From the NCBI GenBank assembly GCA_035760965.1, contig DASTRY010000008.1, positions 124,001 through 188,000 on the forward strand: a stretch of DNA of 64,000 bases. Direction: 5' to 3'. The notes under the pieces were generated by a model that worked only from the letters and a program-made list of their open reading frames with translations, was not told the DNA's origin and did not search any database. The position numbers and the translations under genes were made by a program. Each line of letters starts with the position of its first letter. Position 1 is the stretch's first letter. Of the stretch, positions 54,187-62,773 are shown piece after piece. Source of the stretch: JADGHX01 sp035760965. GTDB lineage: Bacteria; Pseudomonadota; Gammaproteobacteria; Steroidobacterales; Steroidobacteraceae.

Positions 54187-57000
54187 ATGGAAGCTGCCTC
54201 GCGTTTGCCTCTCGAGCCTCTCGAGCCTTTGGAGCCGCTGAGCGAGTCGGGCCCGGAGACGCCCGCTCCCTCTTCATCGTCGCTCGCAAAGACCGATGCG
54301 GCGTTCGACCCGCTGCCGCTGGAGCCGCTCGAAGGCCCGGACGCGGAGCTTGCGCCGCTGCTTCTCGGCGAGAGCACGGAGCGCGCGAGTCCTCCGGCGT
54401 CTGCGCAGGCGAGCGCAGCGACTTCTCCCGCTTCCAGCGATATCGCCATGCGTTCGGTCGTCGATACGACGAGCGATCTGGCCGCGGACCTCGCGGCGCT
54501 GATGGCGTCGGTGGCGGCGGACGACAGCTCACCCGCGAGCGGCGCGCCGGATGAGTCCGCGCGCGCGGCTGCTGCGGCGCCGGCTGCCTCCTCTGCAATG
54601 GGCGCCGCGACGTCGGCTGCTACGTTGGCGGATGCGTCTGCGAGTGTCGCCGCGTCCTCGCGTACCGCGTGGGCCGATTCGTCTGCGAGTACCGCTGCGC
54701 CGTCGGGCGCGGCGTTGGGGAATGCGCCTGCGAGCGCCACCGCGCGGTCGAGTGCCGCGTTGCCCGATGTCTCTACGAACATCGCCGCGACGTCGAATGC
54801 CACGGCGCAGGCCGTCTCTGCCGAGGCGTCTGTGAACGGCGGTGCGGTGTCGAGTGCCGCGCAGCCGAGCAGTGATTCACTGATCGACACTGGATCCTTG
54901 CTGCCGCCCTTGCTGGCAAACGCGCAGTCCGCAGGCGCTGAAGATTCGGCACGTACTGAATCATCGGCAGAAGCTGCGTCGCCAGCTGCGAACGTGCAGT
55001 CAACGAACAACGCCGCGCCGCCGAGTCATGCGCAGGCCGCTGACAGCGCGCTCGCGACGAGCAGCACCCAGGCAGGTGGCAGTGCGCCGGCGGATAGCGA
55101 CACGCTGAAAGCGGGCAATGCGCCAGCGGGTAGCGACGCACTGGTAGCCGGCAGTGCGCCGTCGGCGAGCAACGCGCAGGCCGGCAGTACGTCGGCGACG
55201 AGCACACAAGCAGCCGGCAGTGCGGCCGCGGTGAGCAGCGTGCAGGGCGCCGGGAGTACATTGGCTGCGAGCAATGCGCAGGCAATCGGCACTGCGCCGG
55301 CCGCAAGCGACGCACACGCAGCAGCAAACCCGCCGGTGCCTGGCGGCACATCGGCGGAGAGCAACGTTGCCGGAAGTGCGGCGGCCACGACCCACGCGCA
55401 AGTAGCCGGCGGTGCGCCTGCGACGAGCAATGCACAGGCGGCCGGCAACGCGCAGGCTCCTGCCAGTGCGCCGGCAGCCGGCAACGCGCAGCCCAGCACT
55501 GCGACGCCCGCAGCTCCATCACCTGCATCCGCGCCGGGTCTCGCCACCTCGTCACCGCCGGTGGTGACGGCCGCGCGGAACAAGCTCGCGGCCGCTGCGA
55601 ACGCCAAGGCGAAAGAGCGCGAGCTCGCGATCGCACAACGGGCGAGTGCCTCGGCCTCGTCGCCCAGTCAAGCACCCAATGCCGCGCCGTCTCGCACGCC
55701 GTCGACTGCGGCGAGCACGAGCCCCGCAACGTCGAACGCGCCGACGAATGCGAGTCACCGTAGCCCGCAAGCGGGACCTTCATCAGGCCAGGGCGGCGCG
55801 CCCGTGGGCGTAGCCAAACCGAGTCACAGCGCCGCGCCGGCAGCCAAAAACGCATCGAGTCACCGCACTGGATCCTCGGCGGCGCCGACGAGCCACAGCA
55901 GCGCTCCTACGCCGGTCAGCGCACCGAGCCGCGGGAGCGCCGCGCCCGCCGCGGCCGCATCGAATCACCGCGCCGCGCCTGCATCGACGCACGCCGCTGC
56001 GCCCGCACCGACGCATGGCGCCGCACCGCCCGGATCGGCGCACGGCAACGCGGCTGCGTCGACGCATGGCGCCGCGGCGGCCTCAGCGCACGCCACCACG
56101 CCCTCATCAGCGCACGGCCCCGTGCCGGCCTCGGCCCACGCCGCCGCCCCCGCGTCCGCGACTATCGCCGCCGCACCCACACACGCGGCTGCGCACGCAC
56201 CCACGCTCGCTCCGAGCCACAGTCCCGGGGCCAGCCCTGCATCGCCCGCGGCGACACCGGCCGCCCCGGCGGCGACGCCCAGCGTCCCCGCCACGCCGCC
56301 GATGGACCGCGATTTCATCGCGCGCAATCAGATCGTCGAGCGCTATCTCTCCGGCCGCCTGCCCATCAAGGGCGCGACGGATTTCGAGCGCTTCTGCAAA
56401 GAGAATCCGTCGCTGCTCGATGAGCTCGGCCTGCCCGAGCGCGTGAACGCCGGCCTGCGCCTGCTCGAAGCGGCCGGGAAGCCCGAGCCGTGGCAGGAGC
56501 CGCCGAAGAAGTTCTGGCAGAAGCCGCTGGTCCCGGCGGGTCTCGCGGCCGCCGTGCTGGTGCTCGCGATCGCGCTCTGCACCGTGTGGAACGGCAGCAC
56601 CGCGAAGGATCGGCGCGTCGCGAAGCTCGAACACCAGGTGAAGGAGCAACCGCTCGAGCCGGCTCGGCGCACGACGGTCATTCGCCTGCTCCCGAGCTAC
56701 ACGGGCAGCTCGAATTCACCGGCGGCCTTCATCGGCACGACCGGCGAAGCGCAGCTCGCAGACCTGAAGCTCGACCTCTCGCGCTCGCACTACCGCAATT
56801 TCCGCATCACCATCGACCGCATCGATCAGGGCCGCGTCGCGGTGCTTCACAACGTGGCGAAGGATTCCAATGGCCACGTGCGGATCGCGCTGAATACCTC
56901 GGCGCTCGGCCCCGGCAACTATCAGCTCTCCATCGACGGCATGACCTGGAAGGGCGAGCCCGTCCCCGAAGCCTGGGTGACGATCGGCATTACGCACTGA
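54187..57000 (+). CDS. 937-residue Ala/Ser/Pro-rich protein with one membrane helix and a C-terminal domain
   Basis: I do not recognise this protein. It opens with Leu-Glu-Pro repeats (PLEPLEPLEPL). Residues ~60-700 are almost only Ala, Ser, Thr, Gly, Pro, Asn and Gln, with irregular repeats such as NAQA.G.AP.AS and, later, His-containing THGAAP units. A conserved-looking segment begins near residue 706 (MDRDFIARNQIVERYLSGRLPIKGATDFERFCKENPSLLDELGL). A membrane helix lies at ~780-801 and a ~135-residue C-terminal domain ends in NYQLSIDGMTWKGEPVPEAWVTIGITH. With no signal peptide, the low-complexity part should be cytoplasmic and the end periplasmic. Codon usage is that of the neighbours. Confidence 0.7.
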   Translation: MEAASRLPLEPLEPLEPLSESGPETPAPSSSSLAKTDAAFDPLPLEPLEGPDAELAPLLLGESTERASPPASAQASAATSPASSDIAMRSVVDTTSDLAADLAALMASVAADDSSPASGAPDESARAAAAAPAASSAMGAATSAATLADASASVAASSRTAWADSSASTAAPSGAALGNAPASATARSSAALPDVSTNIAATSNATAQAVSAEASVNGGAVSSAAQPSSDSLIDTGSLLPPLLANAQSAGAEDSARTESSAEAASPAANVQSTNNAAPPSHAQAADSALATSSTQAGGSAPADSDTLKAGNAPAGSDALVAGSAPSASNAQAGSTSATSTQAAGSAAAVSSVQGAGSTLAASNAQAIGTAPAASDAHAAANPPVPGGTSAESNVAGSAAATTHAQVAGGAPATSNAQAAGNAQAPASAPAAGNAQPSTATPAAPSPASAPGLATSSPPVVTAARNKLAAAANAKAKERELAIAQRASASASSPSQAPNAAPSRTPSTAASTSPATSNAPTNASHRSPQAGPSSGQGGAPVGVAKPSHSAAPAAKNASSHRTGSSAAPTSHSSAPTPVSAPSRGSAAPAAAASNHRAAPASTHAAAPAPTHGAAPPGSAHGNAAASTHGAAAASAHATTPSSAHGPVPASAHAAAPASATIAAAPTHAAAHAPTLAPSHSPGASPASPAATPAAPAATPSVPATPPMDRDFIARNQIVERYLSGRLPIKGATDFERFCKENPSLLDELGLPERVNAGLRLLEAAGKPEPWQEPPKKFWQKPLVPAGLAAAVLVLAIALCTVWNGSTAKDRRVAKLEHQVKEQPLEPARRTTVIRLLPSYTGSSNSPAAFIGTTGEAQLADLKLDLSRSHYRNFRITIDRIDQGRVAVLHNVAKDSNGHVRIALNTSALGPGNYQLSIDGMTWKGEPVPEAWVTIGITH

Positions 57001-57164
57001 GCTCATCGCGCGAGCGGCGCAGATCGCGGGTCAGCAGCGCACCGGCGGACGCGCGACGCAAACGGTCGTGCGGCTCGATCGCGAACGCGAACGGCGCCGG
57101 CCTGTCTGCCCCGGCCGCGAGCAACGCGAGTGCGCGAGCCAACGCGAGCCCGGCGCGGCGCCGC

Positions 57165-58853
57165 TCATTTCACCTGCGCCGTCACGCTGCTCGCCAGCTC
57201 ATCGCGCAGCGCGCGCCGCAGAATCTTGCCGACGTTCGTCTTCGGCAGCTCGTCGCGGAAGTACACGTGCTTCGGCACCTTGTAGCCGGTGAGCGATTGC
57301 TTGGCGTGCGCGATGATGTCGCGCTCCGTGACCGTCGGGTCCTTGCGAACGATGAAGACCGCGACCACCTCGCCCGAGTGCTCGTCCGGCTGCGCGACGG
57401 CCGCCACTTCGAGCACCCCGGGATGCGTCGCGATCACCGACTCGACCTCGTTCGGATACACGTTGAAACCCGACACGAGGATCATGTCCTTCTTGCGATC
57501 TTCGATGTAGACGTAGCCCTTCGCGTCGATGTGCCCGATATCGCCGGTGCGTAACCAGCCGCCCGGCAGCATCACCTTGGCCGTCTCGTCCGGACGATTC
57601 CAGTAACCCGCCATCACCTGCGGTCCGCGCACGCAGATCTCGCCGACGGCGCCGATCGGCAGCTCGTTGCCGTCGTCGTCCATGATGGCGACCTCGGTCG
57701 AGGGGATCGGCAGGCCGATCGAGCCGTTGAAATCCTCGCCGATCGGATTGATGCACACGCCGGGCGAGGTTTCGGTGAGCCCCCACGCTTGCGTGAGCAC
57801 TTTCCCCGTGATCTTCTTCCAGCGTTCCGCCACGGCCGCCTGCACCGCCATGCCGCCGCCGACCGTCACGAGCAGGTGACTGAAGTCGACACGGTCGAAG
57901 CCCGGCGTGTTCATCAGCGCGTTGAAGAGCGTGTTCACGCCGCTCAGATACGCGAACGGATATTTCTTCAGCTCCGCGACGAACGCCGGCAGGTCGCGCG
58001 GATTGGTGATCAGCACGTTCTTCCAGCCGAGCATCATGAACAGGATGCCGTTCGCCGTGAGCGCGAAGATGTGATACAGCGGCAGCGGCGTGACGCTGAT
58101 CTGCGGGTCCTTTGGAAACGAGGGGCCGATCCAGCCGAGCGCCTGCAGGACGTTCGCGACGATGTTCCGGTGCGTGAGCATCGCGCCTTTCGCCACGCCG
58201 GTCGTGCCGCCGGTGTACTGCAGGAACGCGATATCGTCCTGCCCGAGCGGGACCGGCGTGAGCTTCATCTCGCGCCCCGCCTTCAGCACGTCGCGAAAGT
58301 CGATAGCGCCGGGGATGCTCCACGGCTTCACTTGCTTGCGCTGATGGCGCACGACGAAGTTCACGATCCACGACTTCGGCCAGTGCAAGAGGTCGCCCAC
58401 CGCCGTGACGATCACTTTGCGCACGTTGGTATGCGCGATAACCTCCTGCAGCACGTGCGCGAAGTTCTCGAGGATCAGAATGGCCTGCGCGCCCGAATCC
58501 TTCAGCTGGTGCTCCAACTCGCGCGCGGTGTAGAGCGGATTCGTGTTCACGACGACGAGCCCGGCGCGCAGAATGGCGCACATCGCGATCGGGTATTGAA
58601 GGATGTTCGGCAGCATGATGGCGACGCGGTCGCCCTTGCGCAGCCCCGCTTCGTTCTGCAGCCATGCGGCAAAGTCGCGGCTCAGCGCATCGAGCTCGCC
58701 GAAGGTGAGCTCCCGGCCCATCTGCACGAACGCGCCGCGCTCGCGAAAGCGCGTGAAGCTCTCCTCGATCATCTCGGTGAGCGAGCGGTACGCGTTCGGA
58801 TCGATGTGCTCGGGCACACCGGGCGGATACGATTGCAGCCAGACCTTGTCCAT
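57165..58853 (-). CDS. fadD: Long-chain-fatty-acid-CoA ligase
   Basis: A 562-residue adenylate-forming enzyme of FadD length. The P-loop is in FLQYTGGTTGVAKGAMLTH. QAWGLTETSPGVCINP is the adenine/fatty-acid signature, GYVYIEDRKKDMILVSGFNVYP the hinge region, and LPKTNVGKILRRALRDE the C-terminal catalytic lysine. MDKVWLQSYPPGVPEHI is the characteristic FadD N-terminus and supports the start. Activates fatty acids for beta-oxidation or lipid synthesis. Confidence 0.94.
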   Translation of the reverse strand: MDKVWLQSYPPGVPEHIDPNAYRSLTEMIEESFTRFRERGAFVQMGRELTFGELDALSRDFAAWLQNEAGLRKGDRVAIMLPNILQYPIAMCAILRAGLVVVNTNPLYTARELEHQLKDSGAQAILILENFAHVLQEVIAHTNVRKVIVTAVGDLLHWPKSWIVNFVVRHQRKQVKPWSIPGAIDFRDVLKAGREMKLTPVPLGQDDIAFLQYTGGTTGVAKGAMLTHRNIVANVLQALGWIGPSFPKDPQISVTPLPLYHIFALTANGILFMMLGWKNVLITNPRDLPAFVAELKKYPFAYLSGVNTLFNALMNTPGFDRVDFSHLLVTVGGGMAVQAAVAERWKKITGKVLTQAWGLTETSPGVCINPIGEDFNGSIGLPIPSTEVAIMDDDGNELPIGAVGEICVRGPQVMAGYWNRPDETAKVMLPGGWLRTGDIGHIDAKGYVYIEDRKKDMILVSGFNVYPNEVESVIATHPGVLEVAAVAQPDEHSGEVVAVFIVRKDPTVTERDIIAHAKQSLTGYKVPKHVYFRDELPKTNVGKILRRALRDELASSVTAQVK

Positions 58854-58879
58854 CGACCCCCCTCGAGCTCTTGCGCGGA

Positions 58880-59521
58880 TCAATGCTTCTGCAGCAGCGG
58901 GCTCAGCACCGGCCAGACGTTGTCGAGCAGTGCAGGCTGAGCCTGTGCCGTCGGGTGCAGCCCGTCCGCCTGCATCAGCGCGGGTTTCAGCGCGACGGAT
59001 TCGAGCAGAAACGGCACGAGCGGCACATGGGCGGATGTCGCAATCTCGCGATACATCCGCATGAAGTCGTTGGTGTAGCGCGGCCCGTAGTTGGGCGGCA
59101 GCCGCATGCCCACGAGCACCACCTGCGCGCCGGCCTGCCGCGCCGTGGCGACGATCTTCGTCAAATTGTCGCGCGTCTGCGCCAGGGGCAGACCCCGCAG
59201 CCCATCGTTCGCGCCGAGCTCGACGATCACGATGCCGGGCTTGTGCACTTCCAGTGCGCGCGGCAAGCGCTGCAAGCCGCCGCCGGAGGTCTCGCCGCTC
59301 ACGCTAGCGTTCACGACCTGGTACTCGTACCCTTGCGCCTGCAGTCGCTTCTCGAGCAGGGCGACCCAACCCTCAGCGGGCTTGAGGCCATAGCCGGCGC
59401 TCAGGCTGTCGCCCAGCACTAGGACGGTACGATCCGACGCGGCTGCCGCGTCGCTGAACGCGATGAACCACGCACAAATGCAAAGCGCCCAGGCGCTTGC
59501 CCATCTCGAAACTGTTCTCAA
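58880..59521 (-). CDS. tesA: GDSL-type multifunctional esterase/thioesterase TesA
   Basis: About 213 residues. The SGNH blocks are complete: TVLVLGDSLSAGYG (Ser), VSGETSGGG, VELGANDGLRG (Asn) and DGLHPTAQAQ (Asp-His). An N-terminal signal segment (WALCICAWFIAFSDAAAAS) indicates a periplasmic enzyme. The TTG start at 59521 is preferred because GAGG lies 9 bp upstream; GTG 59536 is the alternative. Its 5' end overlaps the divergent ABC ATPase gene. The tesA/ybbA/ybbP divergent arrangement is conserved in gammaproteobacteria. Confidence 0.9.
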   Translation of the reverse strand: MRTVSRWASAWALCICAWFIAFSDAAAASDRTVLVLGDSLSAGYGLKPAEGWVALLEKRLQAQGYEYQVVNASVSGETSGGGLQRLPRALEVHKPGIVIVELGANDGLRGLPLAQTRDNLTKIVATARQAGAQVVLVGMRLPPNYGPRYTNDFMRMYREIATSAHVPLVPFLLESVALKPALMQADGLHPTAQAQPALLDNVWPVLSPLLQKH

Positions 59522-60173
59522 AGCTGAAAACCTCACCAAGCAGGTTAACAGCCCGGAAGGTTTGCTGACCATCGTTCGGGACGTGTCCTTCGAGATCGCG
59601 GCGGGCGAACCGGTCGCGATCGTCGGCGCCTCCGGCGCAGGGAAGTCGACATTGCTCGCGCTTTTGGCCGGGCTCGACACACCGACGTCCGGCAAGGTGT
59701 GGCTCGCCGGCACCGACCTCACCGCCCTGGACGAGGACGGTCGTGCGCGCTTGCGTGCGCAGCGGGTGGGGTTCGTGTTCCAGTCGTTCCATCTCGTGCC
59801 GGCGCTCACCGCGCTCGAAAACGTGATGCTCCCTCTCGAGCTCGCGGCGCGACCCGATGCGCGCCGCGCGGCGCGCGAGGCGCTGGAGCGGGTCGGCCTG
59901 CGCGACCGCACCAGCCACTATCCGCGCCAGCTCTCGGGCGGCGAGCAGCAGCGTGTTGCGCTCGCTCGCGCCTTCGTCACGCAGCCCGCCGTGCTGTTCG
60001 CCGACGAACCCACGGGCAACCTCGACACGGTCACCGGCACGCGCATCGGCGAGCTGCTGTTCGAGCTGAACTCGACCTCGCGGACGACGCTGGTGCTCGT
60101 CACCCACGACAGCACGCTCGCCGCGAAATGCGCCCGCATCTTGCGCATGGAGGCGGGGGCGCTCCGCGAATGA
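59463..60173 (+). CDS. ABC transporter ATPase, YbbA/LolD type
   Basis: A 236-residue ATPase. Walker A GASGAGKST is at residues 55-63, the signature is LSGGEQQR and Walker B is AVLFADEPTGNLD. This MacB/LolD-like group works with FtsX-domain permeases on lipids, lipoproteins or peptides rather than in import. The ATG at 59463 puts the gene 59 bp into the tesA 5' end; the ATG at 59478 is an alternative. Coupled to the permease gene (ATGATG/TGA overlap). Confidence 0.92.
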   Translation: MNHAQMQSAQALAHLETVLKAENLTKQVNSPEGLLTIVRDVSFEIAAGEPVAIVGASGAGKSTLLALLAGLDTPTSGKVWLAGTDLTALDEDGRARLRAQRVGFVFQSFHLVPALTALENVMLPLELAARPDARRAAREALERVGLRDRTSHYPRQLSGGEQQRVALARAFVTQPAVLFADEPTGNLDTVTGTRIGELLFELNSTSRTTLVLVTHDSTLAAKCARILRMEAGALRE

Positions 60174-62662
60174 TGCGCGCTCTCGCATTCGCACTGCGTA
60201 CGCTCGGGCGCGAGTGGCGCTCGGGCGAGCTCGGCGTGCTGCTGCTGGCGTTGACCGTCGCCGTCGCGGCGCTCACTGGCGTCGGTTTCCTGGTCGGGCG
60301 CGTGGCGACGGCCGTGGACCTGCAAGCGGCCGAGGTGCTCGCGGCGGATCTGCGCCTCGGCTCTCCCGAGCCCATCGACACGAAGTACGAAGAGGAAGCG
60401 GCGCGGCGCGACATTCGCACGGCGCGGAGCACGGCGCTGCTGAGCGTCGTGTTCAACGGCGAGCAGAGTCAGCTCACGAACCTGCGCGCGGTGGGGCCCG
60501 GCTATCCGTTGCGCGGCAAGGTGCTCATTGCCGACGAACCGTTTGCCCAAGGCACGCCGGCGACGGGAATTCCGGGGACGGGCGAGGTGTGGCCGGACTC
60601 GCGGCTGCTCGCGGCACTCGATGCGCGCATCGGCTCGCAGCTCACGATCGGCGCGGCGACACTGCGCGTCTCGCGCGTGCTGATCTCACGCCCCGATCAA
60701 GGCGGCACGTTCTCGGAGCTCGCGCCGAGCCTGCTGATGAACATCGCAGACATCCCGGCGACGCAGCTCGTGCAGCCCGGCAGTCGCGTCAGCTATCGCG
60801 TGCTGTTCGCCGGCGATCGGGGCGCCATCGACCTGTTCAAGAACTGGCTGCTGGCGAACAAGAAGCGTAGCGAGCGGCTGCTCGACATCACGCAGGAAAG
60901 CCCGCAGATCAAGAATGCCGTGGAGCGAGCGGGCCGCTTTCTGAGCCTCGCGAGTCTCGTCAGCGTGCTTCTGTGCGCCATCGCCGTCGCGATGTCCGCG
61001 CGGCGCTACGTGCAGCGGCACCTGGATTCCGTGGCGCTGCTGAAGACGCTCGGCGCGACGCGCGGGTTCACGCTGAGTGTCAGCATCCTGCAGCTCATGA
61101 TGGTGGCGGTGGTGGCGACGATCGCCGGATCGTTGCTCGGCTTCGTCGCGCAGGAATGGCTCGCGCGCACCATTCGCGGGCTGCTCAATTCCAATCTGCC
61201 CCCGGCGGACTTCAAGCCGCTGCTCATCGGCTTCATCACGGCCGTCGCGGTGCTCGCCGGCTTTGCGCTGCCGCCGCTGCTGCAGCTCGCGCGCGTGCCT
61301 GCCATCCGCGTGCTGAGGCGCGATATCGGGCCGCCGCCCGCGTTCGTGCTGCTCGCGTTCGGGCCGGCGGTGCTGGCCGTTTGCTTTCTCATCTACTGGG
61401 TGGTGCGCGACACCTGGCTGTTCGCCTGGTTCACGATCGGACTGGTCGGCTTCCTTGCGCTGCTGTCGCTCGCCGGCGCGGTGCTCGTTGCGCTTGCGGG
61501 TCGGCTGCGCGGCAGCGTCGGCGTGGCGTGGCGCTACGGCGTGGCGAATCTGAGCAGACGGCGTGCCGAGAGCCTCATCCAGATCGTGGCGTTCGGCACG
61601 GGCATCATGGTCCTGCTTCTGCTCGGTCTGGTGCGCAACGACCTTGCGCGCGACTGGCGCATCAGCCTGCCGGAGGACCTGCCGAACTACTTCTTCATCA
61701 ACATCCCGGCGGACCAGCGCGATGCGTTCATCAAGGACATCGAGCAGCGCGGCGCCACTCCGACGCGCGTGCTGCCGATGATTCGCGGGCGCATGACGGC
61801 CATCAACGGCCGCCCCATCGAAGACCTGCGCTTCAACCGTCAGGAAGGCGAGGACAACGCCACGCGCGAGCAGAACCTGTCGTGGGCGGCCGAGCTCGGC
61901 CCGGACAACCGCATCGTCGAAGGCAAATGGTGGGGGCCGGAGGACTACGGCAAACCGCTCGTCTCACTCGCGACGGAGTTCCAGGAATCCTTGCACGTGA
62001 AGCTCGGCGACACGCTGACGTTCGACATCGCGGGCGAGACGTTCACGGTCACCATCGCGAGCTTCCGCAAGGTGAAGTGGGACAGCTTCCAGCCGAACTT
62101 CTTCATGGTGTTCGCGCCCGGCATTCTCGAGCGCGTGACGGGGACGTACCTGACGAGCGTCCATTTCGACGGCAGCCAGGCGCGAACGCTGGCCTCGCTG
62201 GCGCGCAAATATCCGAGCGTCTCCATCTTCGACATCGAGGATCTGCTCGAGCGGGTGCGCTCGGTGTTCGACAAGGCCGTGCTCGCCGTGCAGAGCGTGT
62301 TCTTCTTCACGCTGTTCGCCGGCCTCACGGTGATGATGGCGGCCGTGCAGGCGAGCCGTGACGAGCGCCGCTACGAGAGCGCCATGCTGCGGACGCTCGG
62401 CGCGAGCCGGGCGACGGTGCTGCAAGGCGTGCTCGCCGAGTTCACGACGCTGGGCCTGTTGTCGGGACTGCTTGCCGCGCTCGGTGCGTCCATCGGCGGC
62501 TATTTCGTCGCGACGCGCGTGCTCGAGATGAGCTACGGGTTCGACGAGCGGGTGTGGCTCACCGGTACGCTCGGCGGCGCGCTGCTCGTCGCGTTCAGCG
62601 GCTGGCTCGCGACGCGCTCGGTCATCAATCATCCGCCGGTGACGACGCTGCGCGCCGGCTGA
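60170..62662 (+). CDS. FtsX-type ABC permease, YbbP-like
   Basis: An 830-residue protein with ~10 membrane helices. There is one N-terminal helix, a large periplasmic domain, a first FtsX triplet (~255-390), two central helices, a second periplasmic domain with ADQRDAFIKDIEQRG and GRPIEDLRF, and a second FtsX triplet (~695-825) ending FSGWLATRSVINHPPVTTLRAG. Length and duplication match YbbP, partner of YbbA next to TesA. The function in the envelope is not settled. Confidence 0.92.
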   Translation: MMRALAFALRTLGREWRSGELGVLLLALTVAVAALTGVGFLVGRVATAVDLQAAEVLAADLRLGSPEPIDTKYEEEAARRDIRTARSTALLSVVFNGEQSQLTNLRAVGPGYPLRGKVLIADEPFAQGTPATGIPGTGEVWPDSRLLAALDARIGSQLTIGAATLRVSRVLISRPDQGGTFSELAPSLLMNIADIPATQLVQPGSRVSYRVLFAGDRGAIDLFKNWLLANKKRSERLLDITQESPQIKNAVERAGRFLSLASLVSVLLCAIAVAMSARRYVQRHLDSVALLKTLGATRGFTLSVSILQLMMVAVVATIAGSLLGFVAQEWLARTIRGLLNSNLPPADFKPLLIGFITAVAVLAGFALPPLLQLARVPAIRVLRRDIGPPPAFVLLAFGPAVLAVCFLIYWVVRDTWLFAWFTIGLVGFLALLSLAGAVLVALAGRLRGSVGVAWRYGVANLSRRRAESLIQIVAFGTGIMVLLLLGLVRNDLARDWRISLPEDLPNYFFINIPADQRDAFIKDIEQRGATPTRVLPMIRGRMTAINGRPIEDLRFNRQEGEDNATREQNLSWAAELGPDNRIVEGKWWGPEDYGKPLVSLATEFQESLHVKLGDTLTFDIAGETFTVTIASFRKVKWDSFQPNFFMVFAPGILERVTGTYLTSVHFDGSQARTLASLARKYPSVSIFDIEDLLERVRSVFDKAVLAVQSVFFFTLFAGLTVMMAAVQASRDERRYESAMLRTLGASRATVLQGVLAEFTTLGLLSGLLAALGASIGGYFVATRVLEMSYGFDERVWLTGTLGGALLVAFSGWLATRSVINHPPVTTLRAG

Positions 62663-62689
62663 TCACGGCGCGCAGCGGGCTACTCGACG

Positions 62690-62711
62690 GGCGCCGCTAC
62701 GCGGCGGCGCC
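62690..62711. terminator. GC-rich hairpin between convergent genes
   Basis: GGCGCCGC (62690-62697) and GCGGCGCC (62704-62711) pair around a 6-nt loop, 28 bp after the permease stop. No T-run follows. Confidence 0.4.
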
Positions 62712-62773
62712 GGGACGCGTGCGGTGCATGGGAGGGCGGAGCGCGTCGAACGCGCCGCGAGTCGACGGCGTCG

